64,000 nucleotides of DNA, taken from the NCBI RefSeq assembly GCF_002754375.1, contig NZ_PEFF01000001.1:620001-684000 (forward strand), in the 5' to 3' direction. A model generated the notes under the pieces. It worked only from the letters and a program-made list of their open reading frames with translations, did no database searches and was not told where the DNA came from. Every line of letters starts with the position of its first letter. The stretch's first letter is position 1. The position numbers and the translations under genes were made by a program. Below, one piece after another: positions 34,040 through 43,013 of this stretch. This DNA comes from Variovorax sp. 54. GTDB lineage: Bacteria; Pseudomonadota; Gammaproteobacteria; Burkholderiales; Burkholderiaceae_C.

Positions 34040-34702
34040 TCAACCTGGGCGGTCGGCAAGCAGGTAGCGCGCCTGCCAGCGTTCGGCCAGCTGCTGCGCG
34101 CGATGCAGCGGAAGGCGCGCCGCCTCGAAGTCGACCACGCAGGCCACATCGGCGGCTTCGGGCCGCGCGGGGTTCTCGCTGCTGCGGCCGTCGGTCAGCA
34201 GCCACAGCCAGCGCTGCCGCGCCTCGCTGCGCACCAGCAACTGTTCGGCGCGTTCCACGCCCAGCGCGAGCGGCGTGCCCCCACCGGCCGCGATGGGCGC
34301 GATCCAGTCGTCGTTCCAGGCGCTCGCGCGGCGCGGCGGCAGGCGCAGCTCGACCACGTCGCCAGCAAAGCACAGCAGTGCCACATGGTCGCGCCGCTGG
34401 TACGCCTCCTGCATCAGCGCGAGCAGCAGGCCCTTGGCGCGCGCGAGGTTGCCGTCATGGCGCATCGAGGCCGAGCAGTCGAGCAGGAAGCAATGCAGCG
34501 TGCCGCTGCGCGCCTCCTGCGGGCGATGGCGCAGGTGCGCGGCCTGCAGCCGGTCGGCGCCACGGGCGACGAGCGTGCGCGGCCAGTCGAAGGCGGTGCC
34601 GGGCGCGGCGGCGCCGTGCCAGGCGTCCCGTTGCGTGCCCTGCCTCCGGTCACCCTGGCGTGCGCCAGCGGGTGCGGCGTCCCGGAGGCTCAGGCTTTTT
34701 TT
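34040..34702 (-). CDS. chlD: VWA domain of a ChlD-type chelatase subunit, in the -1 frame of the ATPase gene
   Basis: No ATG, GTG or TTG start exists in this frame near the end of the upstream ATPase frame; the frame is open back to 34786 but that part is antisense-like. The reading frame is entered by a -1 shift on the A7 run at 34696-34702. The product part is about 220 residues: an Arg-rich linker, then a von Willebrand A domain with a full MIDAS site (D-C-S-A-S-M, G-G-T-P-L, L-T-D-G-R-S). With the ATPase it makes a ChlD/CobT-like subunit of the cobaltochelatase. It ends at TGA 34042-34040. Confidence 0.8.
   Translation of the reverse strand, partial: KKSLSLRDAAPAGARQGDRRQGTQRDAWHGAAAPGTAFDWPRTLVARGADRLQAAHLRHRPQEARSGTLHCFLLDCSASMRHDGNLARAKGLLLALMQEAYQRRDHVALLCFAGDVVELRLPPRRASAWNDDWIAPIAAGGGTPLALGVERAEQLLVRSEARQRWLWLLTDGRSSENPARPEAADVACVVDFEAARLPLHRAQQLAERWQARYLLADRPG
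34642..34702 (-). promoter_or_regulatory. Programmed -1 ribosomal frameshift site (slippery A7 plus stem-loop)
   Basis: On the minus strand, the ATPase frame reads CCA AAA AAA GCC TGA. The heptamer A-AAA-AAA is in the right phase for a -1 slip just before the stop. Six nt later a stem starts: GCCTCCGG pairs with CCGGAGGC (8 bp), and inside it CACCC/GGGTG and CTGGC/GCCAG arms can pair. Slippery run, 6-nt spacer and GC-rich hairpin are the three parts of a classic -1 frameshift signal. Confidence 0.78.
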
Positions 34703-35748
34703 GGGGCGGCCTGCTGTGCGGAAATCAGCGGACGCAGCGGCTTCACGCGCTCGATGCCGACGGGCTCGGGCGGCATGGCGCCCCATTCGCTGTCGCCAGC
34801 ATTGCGCGTGGGTGCGTCACCGGGGTTGCGGCGGGGTGCGGGTGACTCCATCGGGGGCGCCACGGACGCTTCAGCCGACGGATGGCGACGGTGCAGCAGC
34901 ACCGCCTCGACCACGCGCTGCACGTGGTCGTCGGTGATCGATGCCGCACCTTCCCACGCCGCGAGCGCGCGTGCGGAGCGCAGCATCACGAGGTCGGCAC
35001 GCAAGCCATCCACGCCTGCCGCGATGCACAACGCGCCGACGGATTCGTGCACCGCATCGCCATACGGCAGCGCCGCAGCGTCTGACACGAGGCTTCGCGC
35101 ACGCACCAGCGCGGCGGCGAGCGCTGCCTCTTCATCCGCGTGTGCGGCGCGGAAGCCCTGCGGATCGGCATCGAAAGCCAGCCGTGCGCGCACGATGGCC
35201 TGCCGCTCGGCCGCATCCTGCAGATTGCGCAACCGCACGCACAGGCCGAAGCGGTCGAGCAGCTGCGGGCGCAAGGTGCCCTCTTCCGGGTTCATGGTGC
35301 CCACCAGCACGAAGCGCGCGGCGTGCCGGTGCGAGATGCCGTCGCGCTCCACCACGTTGACGCCGCTGGCCGCCGCATCGAGCAGCGAGTCGATCAGCGC
35401 GTCGGGCAGCAGGTTGATCTCATCGACATACAGCACGCCGCCGTGGGCGCGCGCCAGCAGGCCCGGCGCGAACCTGAGTTCGTGGCCGGCCAGCGCCTGC
35501 CCGAGGTCGAGCGTGCCCACGAGGCTTTCGAGGCTCGCGCCCAGCGGCAGCGTGACGAAGGGCGCGCCGGGCAGCAGCTCGGCGAGCGCGCGCGCGGCCG
35601 TGGTCTTGGCGGTGCCGCGCGGGCCTTCGATGAGCACGCCGCCCAGCGCAGGATCGACCGCGGCCAGCAGCAGCGCCTGACGCAGCTGCGGCTGGCCGGC
35701 GATCGCGGCAAAAGGGAACGGCACCGGCATCGGGGCGGCTGTGGTCAT
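34690..35748 (-). CDS. chlD: ChlI/BchI-like AAA+ ATPase, short product of the chlD gene
   Basis: 352 residues; ATG overlaps the cobN stop by 4 nt. AAA+ magnesium-chelatase ATPase: FAAIAGQPQLRQALLLAAVDP, Walker A G-P-R-G-T-A-K-T-T (residues about 43-51), Walker B GGVLYVDEINLLPDALID, sensor GTMNPEEGTLRPQLLDRFGL. It supplies the motor ring for CobN. Without a frameshift translation ends here (…PKKA stop), giving the small subunit; with the frameshift it continues into the VWA domain. The residues after 300 are a Pro/Ala-rich linker. Confidence 0.88.
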   Translation of the reverse strand: MTTAAPMPVPFPFAAIAGQPQLRQALLLAAVDPALGGVLIEGPRGTAKTTAARALAELLPGAPFVTLPLGASLESLVGTLDLGQALAGHELRFAPGLLARAHGGVLYVDEINLLPDALIDSLLDAAASGVNVVERDGISHRHAARFVLVGTMNPEEGTLRPQLLDRFGLCVRLRNLQDAAERQAIVRARLAFDADPQGFRAAHADEEAALAAALVRARSLVSDAAALPYGDAVHESVGALCIAAGVDGLRADLVMLRSARALAAWEGAASITDDHVQRVVEAVLLHRRHPSAEASVAPPMESPAPRRNPGDAPTRNAGDSEWGAMPPEPVGIERVKPLRPLISAQQAAPKKA

Positions 35749-38700
35749 CGGGGGCTTCCTTCCATCTGCTGCTCGTGGTCGAGCAGCAGGTTTTCCAATT
35801 GGTCCTTGTAGTCGCCGGGCGACTGCCAGAGGCCGCGCTGCATGGCTTCGAGCAGGCGGTTGAGCATGTCCTGCAGCGCGCGCGGATTGTGCGCGTTCAC
35901 GAAGTCGCGGGTGGCCTCGTCGAGCACGTAGGCGTCGGCCACCATCGCGTACTGGTGGTCGCCGACCACGCGCGCGGTGGCATCGAAGCCGAACAGGTAA
36001 TCGACCGTGGCAGCCATCTCGAAGGCACCCTTGTAGCCGTGGCGCTTCACGCCGTCGATCCACTTCGGGTTGACCACGCGCGAACGGATCACGCGGCTGA
36101 TTTCTTCCTTCAGCGTGCGCACGCGCGGCGCCTGCGGGTTGCCGTGGTCGCCGTGGTACATCGCGGGCTGCTGCCCGCTCAGGTGACGCACGGCAGCGGC
36201 CATGCCGCCCTGGAACTGGTAGTAGTCGTTGGAGTCGAGCAGGTCGTGCTCGCGGCTGTCCTGGTTCTGCAGCACGACGTTCATGGCGCGCAGCCGCCGC
36301 ACCAGCGCATCGCTGGCCGGCACGCCGTCGCTGCCCTGGCCGTAGGCGTGGGCGCTGCCGCCGACGTAGGCCTTCGACAGGTCGTCGTCGGTCTGCCAGT
36401 CGCCGTGGTCGAACAGCGGCTGAAGCCCCGAGCCATAGCTGCCGGGCGCGGAACCGAACACGCGCCAGCCGGCCTGCGTGCGCGCCTCGCCGGGTGCCAC
36501 GCCCTGCGCTTCGAGCGCCGCGGCCTCGCGCAGGATGCGTGCGCGGATCGGGTTGCGCTCGGCGTCTTCGTCTTCCTGCGCGGCCACGGCCTGCACGGCC
36601 GCGTCGAACATCTGCACGGCGTTGGGAAAGGCATCGCGGAAGAAGCCCGAGATGCGCAGCGTGACATCGATGCGCGGACGGCCGATGCCGACCGTGGGCA
36701 GCACCTCGAAGTCGACCACGCGCTGGCTGCCCGGCGCCCACTTGGGGCGCACGCCAATCAACGCGAAGGCCTGCGCCAGATCGTCACCGCCGGTGCGCAT
36801 GGTGGCCGTGCCCCAGACCGACAGGCCCAGCGCGACCGGGTAGTCGCCGTGCTCCTGCAGATGGCGTTCGACCAGCTGCGCAGCGGATTTGAGCCCGAGC
36901 ATCCAGGCCGTGGGCGTGGGGATGGCGCGCGTGTCGACCGCGTAGAAGTTGCGCCCGGTCGGCAGCACGTCGGGCCGGCCGCGCGAGGGCGAACCGCTCG
37001 GGCCCGGCGGCACGAATCGGCCTTGCAGTGCGCGCGACAGCTGACGCAGTTCTTCCCCGCCGCACGCATCGAGCGCGGGTGCGAGGCGGTTCGCGATGCG
37101 ACCCATCACTGCAGCGGTGCACGGCAGTCCGGCCGGGCACGCGTCCGCCTCGAGCAGCTGCTGGGCCAGCAGCTCCAGCCGCTCCCGCGTGTCGCCCTGG
37201 TGGCGCCACGCCTCGTCGCTCACGGCCGCCAGCAGTGCGGGTCGCGCCCCCTGCCAGGGTTTCGCCGCGTCGATGTCGAGCGGGTCGAAGACCTCGCCGG
37301 GCAACAGGTCGGCCGCAAGCGCACCGAGCAGCCCGGCGTTCTCGCCCGCGCCATCGCCGGCCGGGTAGCGCGCGAGCGCGAGCAACGTGTCGCGCCGCAG
37401 CCGTGCGCGCGGCGAGTCGCCGAAGACATGCAGGCCGTCGCGGATCTGGGTCTCTTTCAGCTCGCACAGGTACGCATCGACGCGCGCCAGCACGGCATCG
37501 TCTTCCGCACCTGGCATGCCCAGTTCTTCGACCAGATGCTGGGCGCGCACGGTCGCGAGGATCTGCGCGCGCAGCACCTTGGCGCGGCGCGCGTCGACCA
37601 GCAGCGCGTCGTAGTACTCGTCGACCTGGCGCTCCAGGTCCTGCAGCGGGCCGTGGTTCTCGGCGCGCGTGAGCGGCGGCATCAGGTGGTCGACGATCAC
37701 GGCCTGCGTGCGGCGCTTGGCCTGCGCGCCCTCGCCGGGGTCGTTGACGATGAAGGGGTAGACGTTGGGCAGCGGCCCCAAGATGGCGTCGGGCCAGCAG
37801 GTCTGCGAGAGCGCGAGGCTCTTGCCCGGCAGCCATTCGAGGTTGCCGTGCTTGCCGACGTGGACCACCGCGTCGATGGCGAACACATCGCGCAGCCAGA
37901 AATAGAACGCGAGGTAACTGTGCGGCGGCACCAGCTCGGCGTCGTGGTAACTCGCGTAATCGGCCAGGCCCAGCGGGCCGAGTGCGCGCGCCGGCTGGAT
38001 GCCGACGAACACGCGGCCCAGCCGCAGCCCGGCGATCATGAAGCGACCCTGGCGCAGCATCGGGTCGTGTTCGGGCGGGCCCCATTGCGCATCGATGGCG
38101 GCGGCCATGCCCTCGGGCAGCGCCGCGAGGCGGGCGCGGTAGTCGGCGAGCGCGTAGCTCTGCCACGCGGGCCGCGCGGCCCACTGGGCGGGATCGTTGG
38201 CGATGCCCTCCTGCAGCGTGCGCATCAGTGCGTCGCCGTCCGCGGGCAACGCGTCGAGCGTGTAGCCCTCGGCCTGCATCGTGCGCAGGATGGCCATCAC
38301 CGAGGCCGGCGTGTCCAGCCCCACGCCGCTGCCGATGCGGCCTTCGCTGCCGGGGTAGTTCGCCAGGATCAGCGCGACGCGTTTTTCATCCGCGCGCAGG
38401 CTGCGCAGCCGGCACCAGCGGCGCGCCAGCTCGACCACGAAGGCGATGCGATCGGGCTCGGGCCGATAGCCGACCACCTCGGTCTGCGTGAGTTCGCAGC
38501 GGTGCGACAGGCCCTTGAAGCTCACGGCGCGCGTGACGATGCGCCCGTCCATCTCGGGCAGGGCAATCTGCATCGCGATGTCGCGCGGGCGCAGGCCCTG
38601 GCTGTCAGCAAGCCAGTCTTCGCGGTTGCCGCCGCTCACGATCACCTGCAGCACGGGCGCGTCGCCGGCCAGTGCCACGGGCTCACCACTCTCGTCCGAA

Positions 38701-39557
38701 GCGCCCTGCCCCAACGCAGCGAAAGCGGTGGTGTTGAGCACCAGCTGCACGTCGTGCTCGGTGCACAGCGCGCGCAGTGCGGACAGGCACAGCGGGTCTT
38801 TCAGCGAATCGAGCGCCACGGGCAGCGGGTTCAGTCCTTCGGCATGCAGCGCGGCGGCCAGCGCATCGAAGGCTTCGGTGTTGCCCGACAGCAGGTGCGA
38901 TCGGTAGAACACCAGCGCCACCACGGGCGCGTTCGCGTGCCAGCCAGCACGCAGGTCGTCGATGCCCGCGACCGTGTGCGTCGCGTCGATGCCACCCGGC
39001 ACATGCAGCGCCACCTGCGGCAGGCTGCGCGGCGGCAACGGCGCCTCGCCATGGCCCAGGCCATGGAAGGCCACCGCGCGCAGGAACTGCGCCGCATTGC
39101 CCGCGCCGCCCGAGCGCAGGTACTGCCAGAGCTGCCGGCTCACGCCGCGCGCCGCGGTGCCGCGCGCGAGCAGGTCTTCGTCTTCCTGCAGGTCGCCCGA
39201 GAACATCGCGAGCTGCTGGCCCTGGCGCTTGGCGAGCTTCTCGAGCTGCTGCAGCCCGTAGGCCCAGGCCGATTCGGCCCCCAGGTGATCGACCACCACC
39301 ACGCGCGCATGCCGCAGCACCTCGTCGATGTACAGGTCGAGCGACGCGGGCTGGCGCAGGTGCATGAGATTGGCCAGCCGCAGCGACGGGTAGCCGGGGT
39401 CGGTGGCAGCCAGCGCGGTGCGCGCGGCGGCGAGCAGCGCGAGCGTGGTGTCGGCCGAGCTGAGCACCACGATGTCGCCCGGCGTCTGGTCGAGCCGGGT
39501 GACGACGCTCGGATCGTCTTCGACGAAGCGTCCGGGCTGGGTGCTCAGCAGGTGCAT
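35745..39557 (-). CDS. cobN: Cobaltochelatase subunit CobN
   Basis: 1270 residues, the family's normal length. Seen: repeated CobN/BchH blocks such as LANYPGSEGRIGSGVGLDTP, HVGKHGNLEWLPGKSLALS, FIVNDPGEGAQAKRRTQAVIVDHLMPP, and the late DNDYYQFQGGMAAAV-like block (DSNDYYQFQGGMAAAVRHL) and NPKWIDGVKRHGYKGAFEMA. It binds hydrogenobyrinic acid a,c-diamide and inserts Co2+ in the aerobic cobalamin route, using ATP hydrolysis by its ChlD-type partners. Start 7 nt after cobW, end overlapping the ATPase gene. Confidence 0.95.
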   Translation of the reverse strand: MHLLSTQPGRFVEDDPSVVTRLDQTPGDIVVLSSADTTLALLAAARTALAATDPGYPSLRLANLMHLRQPASLDLYIDEVLRHARVVVVDHLGAESAWAYGLQQLEKLAKRQGQQLAMFSGDLQEDEDLLARGTAARGVSRQLWQYLRSGGAGNAAQFLRAVAFHGLGHGEAPLPPRSLPQVALHVPGGIDATHTVAGIDDLRAGWHANAPVVALVFYRSHLLSGNTEAFDALAAALHAEGLNPLPVALDSLKDPLCLSALRALCTEHDVQLVLNTTAFAALGQGASDESGEPVALAGDAPVLQVIVSGGNREDWLADSQGLRPRDIAMQIALPEMDGRIVTRAVSFKGLSHRCELTQTEVVGYRPEPDRIAFVVELARRWCRLRSLRADEKRVALILANYPGSEGRIGSGVGLDTPASVMAILRTMQAEGYTLDALPADGDALMRTLQEGIANDPAQWAARPAWQSYALADYRARLAALPEGMAAAIDAQWGPPEHDPMLRQGRFMIAGLRLGRVFVGIQPARALGPLGLADYASYHDAELVPPHSYLAFYFWLRDVFAIDAVVHVGKHGNLEWLPGKSLALSQTCWPDAILGPLPNVYPFIVNDPGEGAQAKRRTQAVIVDHLMPPLTRAENHGPLQDLERQVDEYYDALLVDARRAKVLRAQILATVRAQHLVEELGMPGAEDDAVLARVDAYLCELKETQIRDGLHVFGDSPRARLRRDTLLALARYPAGDGAGENAGLLGALAADLLPGEVFDPLDIDAAKPWQGARPALLAAVSDEAWRHQGDTRERLELLAQQLLEADACPAGLPCTAAVMGRIANRLAPALDACGGEELRQLSRALQGRFVPPGPSGSPSRGRPDVLPTGRNFYAVDTRAIPTPTAWMLGLKSAAQLVERHLQEHGDYPVALGLSVWGTATMRTGGDDLAQAFALIGVRPKWAPGSQRVVDFEVLPTVGIGRPRIDVTLRISGFFRDAFPNAVQMFDAAVQAVAAQEDEDAERNPIRARILREAAALEAQGVAPGEARTQAGWRVFGSAPGSYGSGLQPLFDHGDWQTDDDLSKAYVGGSAHAYGQGSDGVPASDALVRRLRAMNVVLQNQDSREHDLLDSNDYYQFQGGMAAAVRHLSGQQPAMYHGDHGNPQAPRVRTLKEEISRVIRSRVVNPKWIDGVKRHGYKGAFEMAATVDYLFGFDATARVVGDHQYAMVADAYVLDEATRDFVNAHNPRALQDMLNRLLEAMQRGLWQSPGDYKDQLENLLLDHEQQMEGSPR

Positions 39558-39564
39558 GCGTTGA

Positions 39565-40632
39565 TCAGGCAGGCACGGCGGCCACGCCTTCGAGCGCCGT
39601 GCGCAGCGCGGCCTCGTCGAGGTCTTCGCCGATGAACACGAGGCGCGTGCGCTGCGCTTCGCCGTCGCGCCAGCGGCGGTCGAAGTGGTGGTCGAAGCGG
39701 CGGCCCACGCCTTGCACCAGCAGGCGCATCGGCTTGTTCGGCACGGCGACGAAGCCTTTCACGCGGTAGATGGTGTGCTGCTCGACCAATGCGGTCAGCA
39801 CGGCAATGAGGCTGTCGCAGTCCACGGGCGGCAGCTCGATCACGAGCGAGTCGAACTCGTCGTGGTCGTGGTCTTCCTCGTGGTCGTGGTGGCTCTCGCG
39901 CAGGTGGATGGTGGTCTCGGCGGCGCGGCCCTGGCCCAGCAGCAGCGCGAGCGGCAGCTTGCCTTCGGTGGCGCCGACGATCTTCACCTCGGGCGGCAGC
40001 TCTTCGCGCACCAGCGCCTCGACCTGCGCGCGCGCGGCGGCGTCCATCAGGTCGGTCTTGTTGAGCACCACGAGGTCGGCGGCCGAGAGCTGGTCTTCGA
40101 ACAGCTCGTGCAGCGGCGATTCGTGGTCGAGGTTGGGATCGGCGCGACGCTGCGCGTCGACCTGTGCGGGGTTCGCGGCGAACTGCCCCGACGCGGCGGC
40201 GGGGCCGTCGACCACGGTGACCACCGAATCGACGGTGAAGATGTTCGCGATGTCGGGCCACTGGAAGGCCTGCACCAGCGGCTTGGGCAGCGCCAGGCCC
40301 GAGGTTTCGATGATCACCGCATCGATGTCGCCGCGCCGCTCGGCCAGTTGCAGCATCACGGGCAAAAACTCTTCCTGCACGGTGCAGCAGACGCAGCCGT
40401 TGGCCAGTTCGTACAGCGCACCTTCACGCTCGTTGCCCTCGTCGTCGCAGCCGATGCCGCAGCCGCGGAGGATGTCGCCGTCGATGCCGAGTTCGCCGAA
40501 CTCGTTGACCACCACCGCGATGCGGCGGCCCTCGGCATTGCCGAGGATGTGGCGCAGCAGCGTGGTCTTGCCGCTGCCGAGGAAGCCCGTGACGATGGTG
40601 ACGGGGATCTTGGCGTTGCTGTTGGATGTCAT
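39565..40632 (-). CDS. cobW: CobW-family GTP-binding metallochaperone
   Basis: 355 residues: Walker A G-F-L-G-S-G-K-T-T (16-24), metal motif G-C-V-C-C (79-83), NKTDL guanine motif, a His/Asp-rich loop (HHDHEEDHDHDEFD, about residue 247) and a C-terminal CobW_C domain. COG0523 proteins load metals; CobW is the one linked with CobN and is thought to supply Co2+ for the chelatase. The position directly before cobN supports this over a zinc role. Confidence 0.92.
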   Translation of the reverse strand: MTSNSNAKIPVTIVTGFLGSGKTTLLRHILGNAEGRRIAVVVNEFGELGIDGDILRGCGIGCDDEGNEREGALYELANGCVCCTVQEEFLPVMLQLAERRGDIDAVIIETSGLALPKPLVQAFQWPDIANIFTVDSVVTVVDGPAAASGQFAANPAQVDAQRRADPNLDHESPLHELFEDQLSAADLVVLNKTDLMDAAARAQVEALVREELPPEVKIVGATEGKLPLALLLGQGRAAETTIHLRESHHDHEEDHDHDEFDSLVIELPPVDCDSLIAVLTALVEQHTIYRVKGFVAVPNKPMRLLVQGVGRRFDHHFDRRWRDGEAQRTRLVFIGEDLDEAALRTALEGVAAVPA

Positions 40633-40713
40633 GGAGTGAGTGCTTTCAGGCGCCGAGAGCGCACAGGGAATCGGGCGCCGGCGAGCGGCGCCCCCTCTTC
40701 AGATTGGCGCGAA

Positions 40714-41391
40714 TCAGACGGCGCTGTACAGGCGGCGCTCGACGAGGGCCGTGCCCTGCAAGCGACGCCAGGCCTTGGCCGCAGCCAGCACGCCCAGGTC
40801 GACCAGCGGCTCGACCAGCACGACGGTCATGTAGGCCGCGCCGAAGCTGGCGATCTGGCTCAGGTTCTCAAGCCCCGTGCCGCGGCCGTAGAGGGCCCAG
40901 AAGCCGACCCACACCACGATGCCGCCCTGGTAGGCCACCGACAGCTTGAAGGCCTGCTGGTAGCTGATGTCCACGTAGGCCATGTTCGCCGGAATGATGC
41001 GGCGTGCCAGCGCGGCGGTGGCGAACAGCGGCACAAGCAAGGTCGTGACGTTCATGCCGTACTGCGGCAGGTCCGGTGGCGCGAAGAACAGGCTCTGGAT
41101 GAGCAACCCGCCCGCCAGGCCGATGGCCGCAGGCGCGAGCCCGAAGAGGAGCATCAGCGTGGTGCCCAGGATCAGGTGCACTTCAGAGACGCCCACGGGA
41201 TGGTGCGGGAACACCTCGAAGAAGCAGAACACGAGCATCACGGTGAAGACCGAGCGCAGCGCCAAGCCGATGGGGCCGTCCTTCAGCAAGGTGTCGAAGG
41301 CGACTTTGCCTGTGTAGGCCAGCGCAGCCGCCCCTGTGGCATAGCTGAGGAAGATCTTGGATCCGTCGACGAGTCCGGGTTCGATGTGCAT
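40714..41391 (-). CDS. CbiM-family energy-coupling-factor-type cobalt permease
   Basis: 225 residues; AGGAGG 6 nt before ATG 41391 sets the start. The N-terminus M-H-I-E-P-G-L-V is the metal-binding N-terminal tail of the CbiM/NikM family (the histidine at position 2 binds the metal). About six membrane helices follow, with HHPVGVSEVHLILG and GLAPAAIGLAGGLLIQSLFFAPP. No CbiQ/CbiO genes follow, so energy coupling is either shared or absent. Neighbours point to cobalt. Confidence 0.8.
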   Translation of the reverse strand: MHIEPGLVDGSKIFLSYATGAAALAYTGKVAFDTLLKDGPIGLALRSVFTVMLVFCFFEVFPHHPVGVSEVHLILGTTLMLLFGLAPAAIGLAGGLLIQSLFFAPPDLPQYGMNVTTLLVPLFATAALARRIIPANMAYVDISYQQAFKLSVAYQGGIVVWVGFWALYGRGTGLENLSQIASFGAAYMTVVLVEPLVDLGVLAAAKAWRRLQGTALVERRLYSAV

Positions 41392-41464
41392 CGCGCACCT
41401 CCTGAAATGCACCGAAGTGCGAAAGTTGATTGTTGGGGGATGGACCGGCTTGCGCAAGTCCCCG

Positions 41465-43003
41465 TCATGAAACCCGGGAGCCTTGCAGCCCCCGCTGAAC
41501 GGGCGATGGCTGTGGCTTGCGCCGCAGCCGCCGCCAGCCGATCACCACGCCGCTCGCCGAAGCGACGACGCCGATGATCGACAGGAACCACACCACGAAA
41601 TCCCAGGCCGGCCGGTACTGGATGAGCCAGGGAAAGTCGAGGCTGTGCGCGGCGTTGAAGAGCCAGCGGCGCAACCGCGCGTTGCGGTCGTTGCTGCCGG
41701 CCACCTGGCCGCTCGTGGGGTCGATGTAGAGCCAGCTGCGCGCGGCGTCGTTGAATTCGAGCCGCCACACGGGCAGCACGCGCGTGCGGTGGTGGCCGTA
41801 CCAGTGAAAGTCTTCGTGCGTCTGCAGCGTGGCCTGCGTGATCGTGGCGCCGGGGCGCAGGCGTGCGGCGGCGCGCTCGATGTCTTCGCGGGCGATGGCG
41901 GCCGGTGCGCCGGTCGCTGCATTGATCACCTGCACGCGGGCCTGCGCGTCGCGCAGTTGCAGCAACGGCTTGCCGTCGAACCACATCAGCAGCGCCTCGC
42001 GCGGTGCGTCAGCGCCCTCGCCTGTCGGCAGCACCGCTGGCGGCCAGGGGAACGGCGATGCGCCGGCGCCCGTGTAGCGCGCCATCGCTGCGGCATCGGC
42101 GGGTCCGCGCTGGAACCAGCCATTCGGGTTCATCGAGAGCCAGCCGCTCACGATCCAGGTCAGCACGAAGAACCCGCCGATGAGCCCGGCGATGTGGTGC
42201 CAGGCCATCCAGCCGGTGTACGGCGTGACCGCGCCGCTGCGAAAGCGTCGACGCAGCCGGATGCGCAGGATGCCGATGACGATGCCCGTCACGGCCGAGA
42301 CGATGCAGGCGGCCGACAGCCACACGACCACGTCGTGCCACAGCGGCGGGTCGGCGCGCAACGGCGTGAAGTAGATCCAGTGCGGCACGGCGCCCAGCCA
42401 GTTCCAGAAGCGCTCGGTGCGCGTGGTGTCGCGCACCACCTCGCCGGTGCGCGAAGACACGTACAGCTCGGTGCCCGCCACGTCACCGACGTCGATGCGG
42501 TGCAGCGGACGCAGCGGGTTCAGGCCCTGCGGCACGGTCCACTGGTCGCGCTCCAGCGTCTCGGCCCAGCGTGCACCGGGCTGCGCGGAGAAGTCGCGGG
42601 CGATGGCCTCGGCCTGCGCCGCATCGACCGGGCCGAGCACACGGCCATCGCGCGCGGACACGGCATGCCGCCCGCCGCGCGCATCGACGATGCGCCACAC
42701 GGGCTGCGCGTCGGCACCGGCCTGCATCTCGAGCGCCATGCGGCGGGGCTGCTGCGCGCGCACCGCGGGCGGCAAGGCATCGAGCGCGGCGGACGGCGTG
42801 ACCACCGCCTGCGCGAAGCGCACCGGGCCGAGCCCCGCGAGCCGCTCTTCGTCGGTGAGGTTCGGGTACCCCACGTACATCATGACCACGCCCGAGACGA
42901 ACCACATGACGAACAGCAGGCAGCCGCCGATGCCCAGCCATCGGTGCGTCCAGTACAGCGCCCGCCGCAGCGGGGGCCATGCGCGTTGCCATGCGGTGCT
43001 CAT
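41465..43003 (-). CDS. PepSY-associated transmembrane protein
   Basis: 512 residues: PepSY-TM family. An N-terminal helix after RALYWTHRWLGIGGCLLFVMW, a central pair of helices, PepSY-type domains (HRIDVGDVAGTELYVSSRTGEVV; TLQTHEDFHWYGHHRTRVLPVWRLEFND) and a last helix near the C-terminus. The histidines suggest haem or metal contact. Relatives occur beside TonB receptors (PiuB-like) and are thought to reduce or process imported metal complexes. It lies between the TonB receptor and the CbiM gene, 10 nt after the receptor. Confidence 0.85.
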   Translation of the reverse strand: MSTAWQRAWPPLRRALYWTHRWLGIGGCLLFVMWFVSGVVMMYVGYPNLTDEERLAGLGPVRFAQAVVTPSAALDALPPAVRAQQPRRMALEMQAGADAQPVWRIVDARGGRHAVSARDGRVLGPVDAAQAEAIARDFSAQPGARWAETLERDQWTVPQGLNPLRPLHRIDVGDVAGTELYVSSRTGEVVRDTTRTERFWNWLGAVPHWIYFTPLRADPPLWHDVVVWLSAACIVSAVTGIVIGILRIRLRRRFRSGAVTPYTGWMAWHHIAGLIGGFFVLTWIVSGWLSMNPNGWFQRGPADAAAMARYTGAGASPFPWPPAVLPTGEGADAPREALLMWFDGKPLLQLRDAQARVQVINAATGAPAAIAREDIERAAARLRPGATITQATLQTHEDFHWYGHHRTRVLPVWRLEFNDAARSWLYIDPTSGQVAGSNDRNARLRRWLFNAAHSLDFPWLIQYRPAWDFVVWFLSIIGVVASASGVVIGWRRLRRKPQPSPVQRGLQGSRVS

Positions 43004-43013
43004 GAGGCCTTGC

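Noticed and set aside
35775..39635. A 1286-codon open frame on the plus strand opposite cobN
   Set aside because: It is the antisense of a clear CobN gene. Its translation is full of His, Arg, Gln and Ala without domains, as expected for GC-rich antisense. The same holds for the long antisense frames over ilvB, katG, dctA and the CoA-transferase operon.
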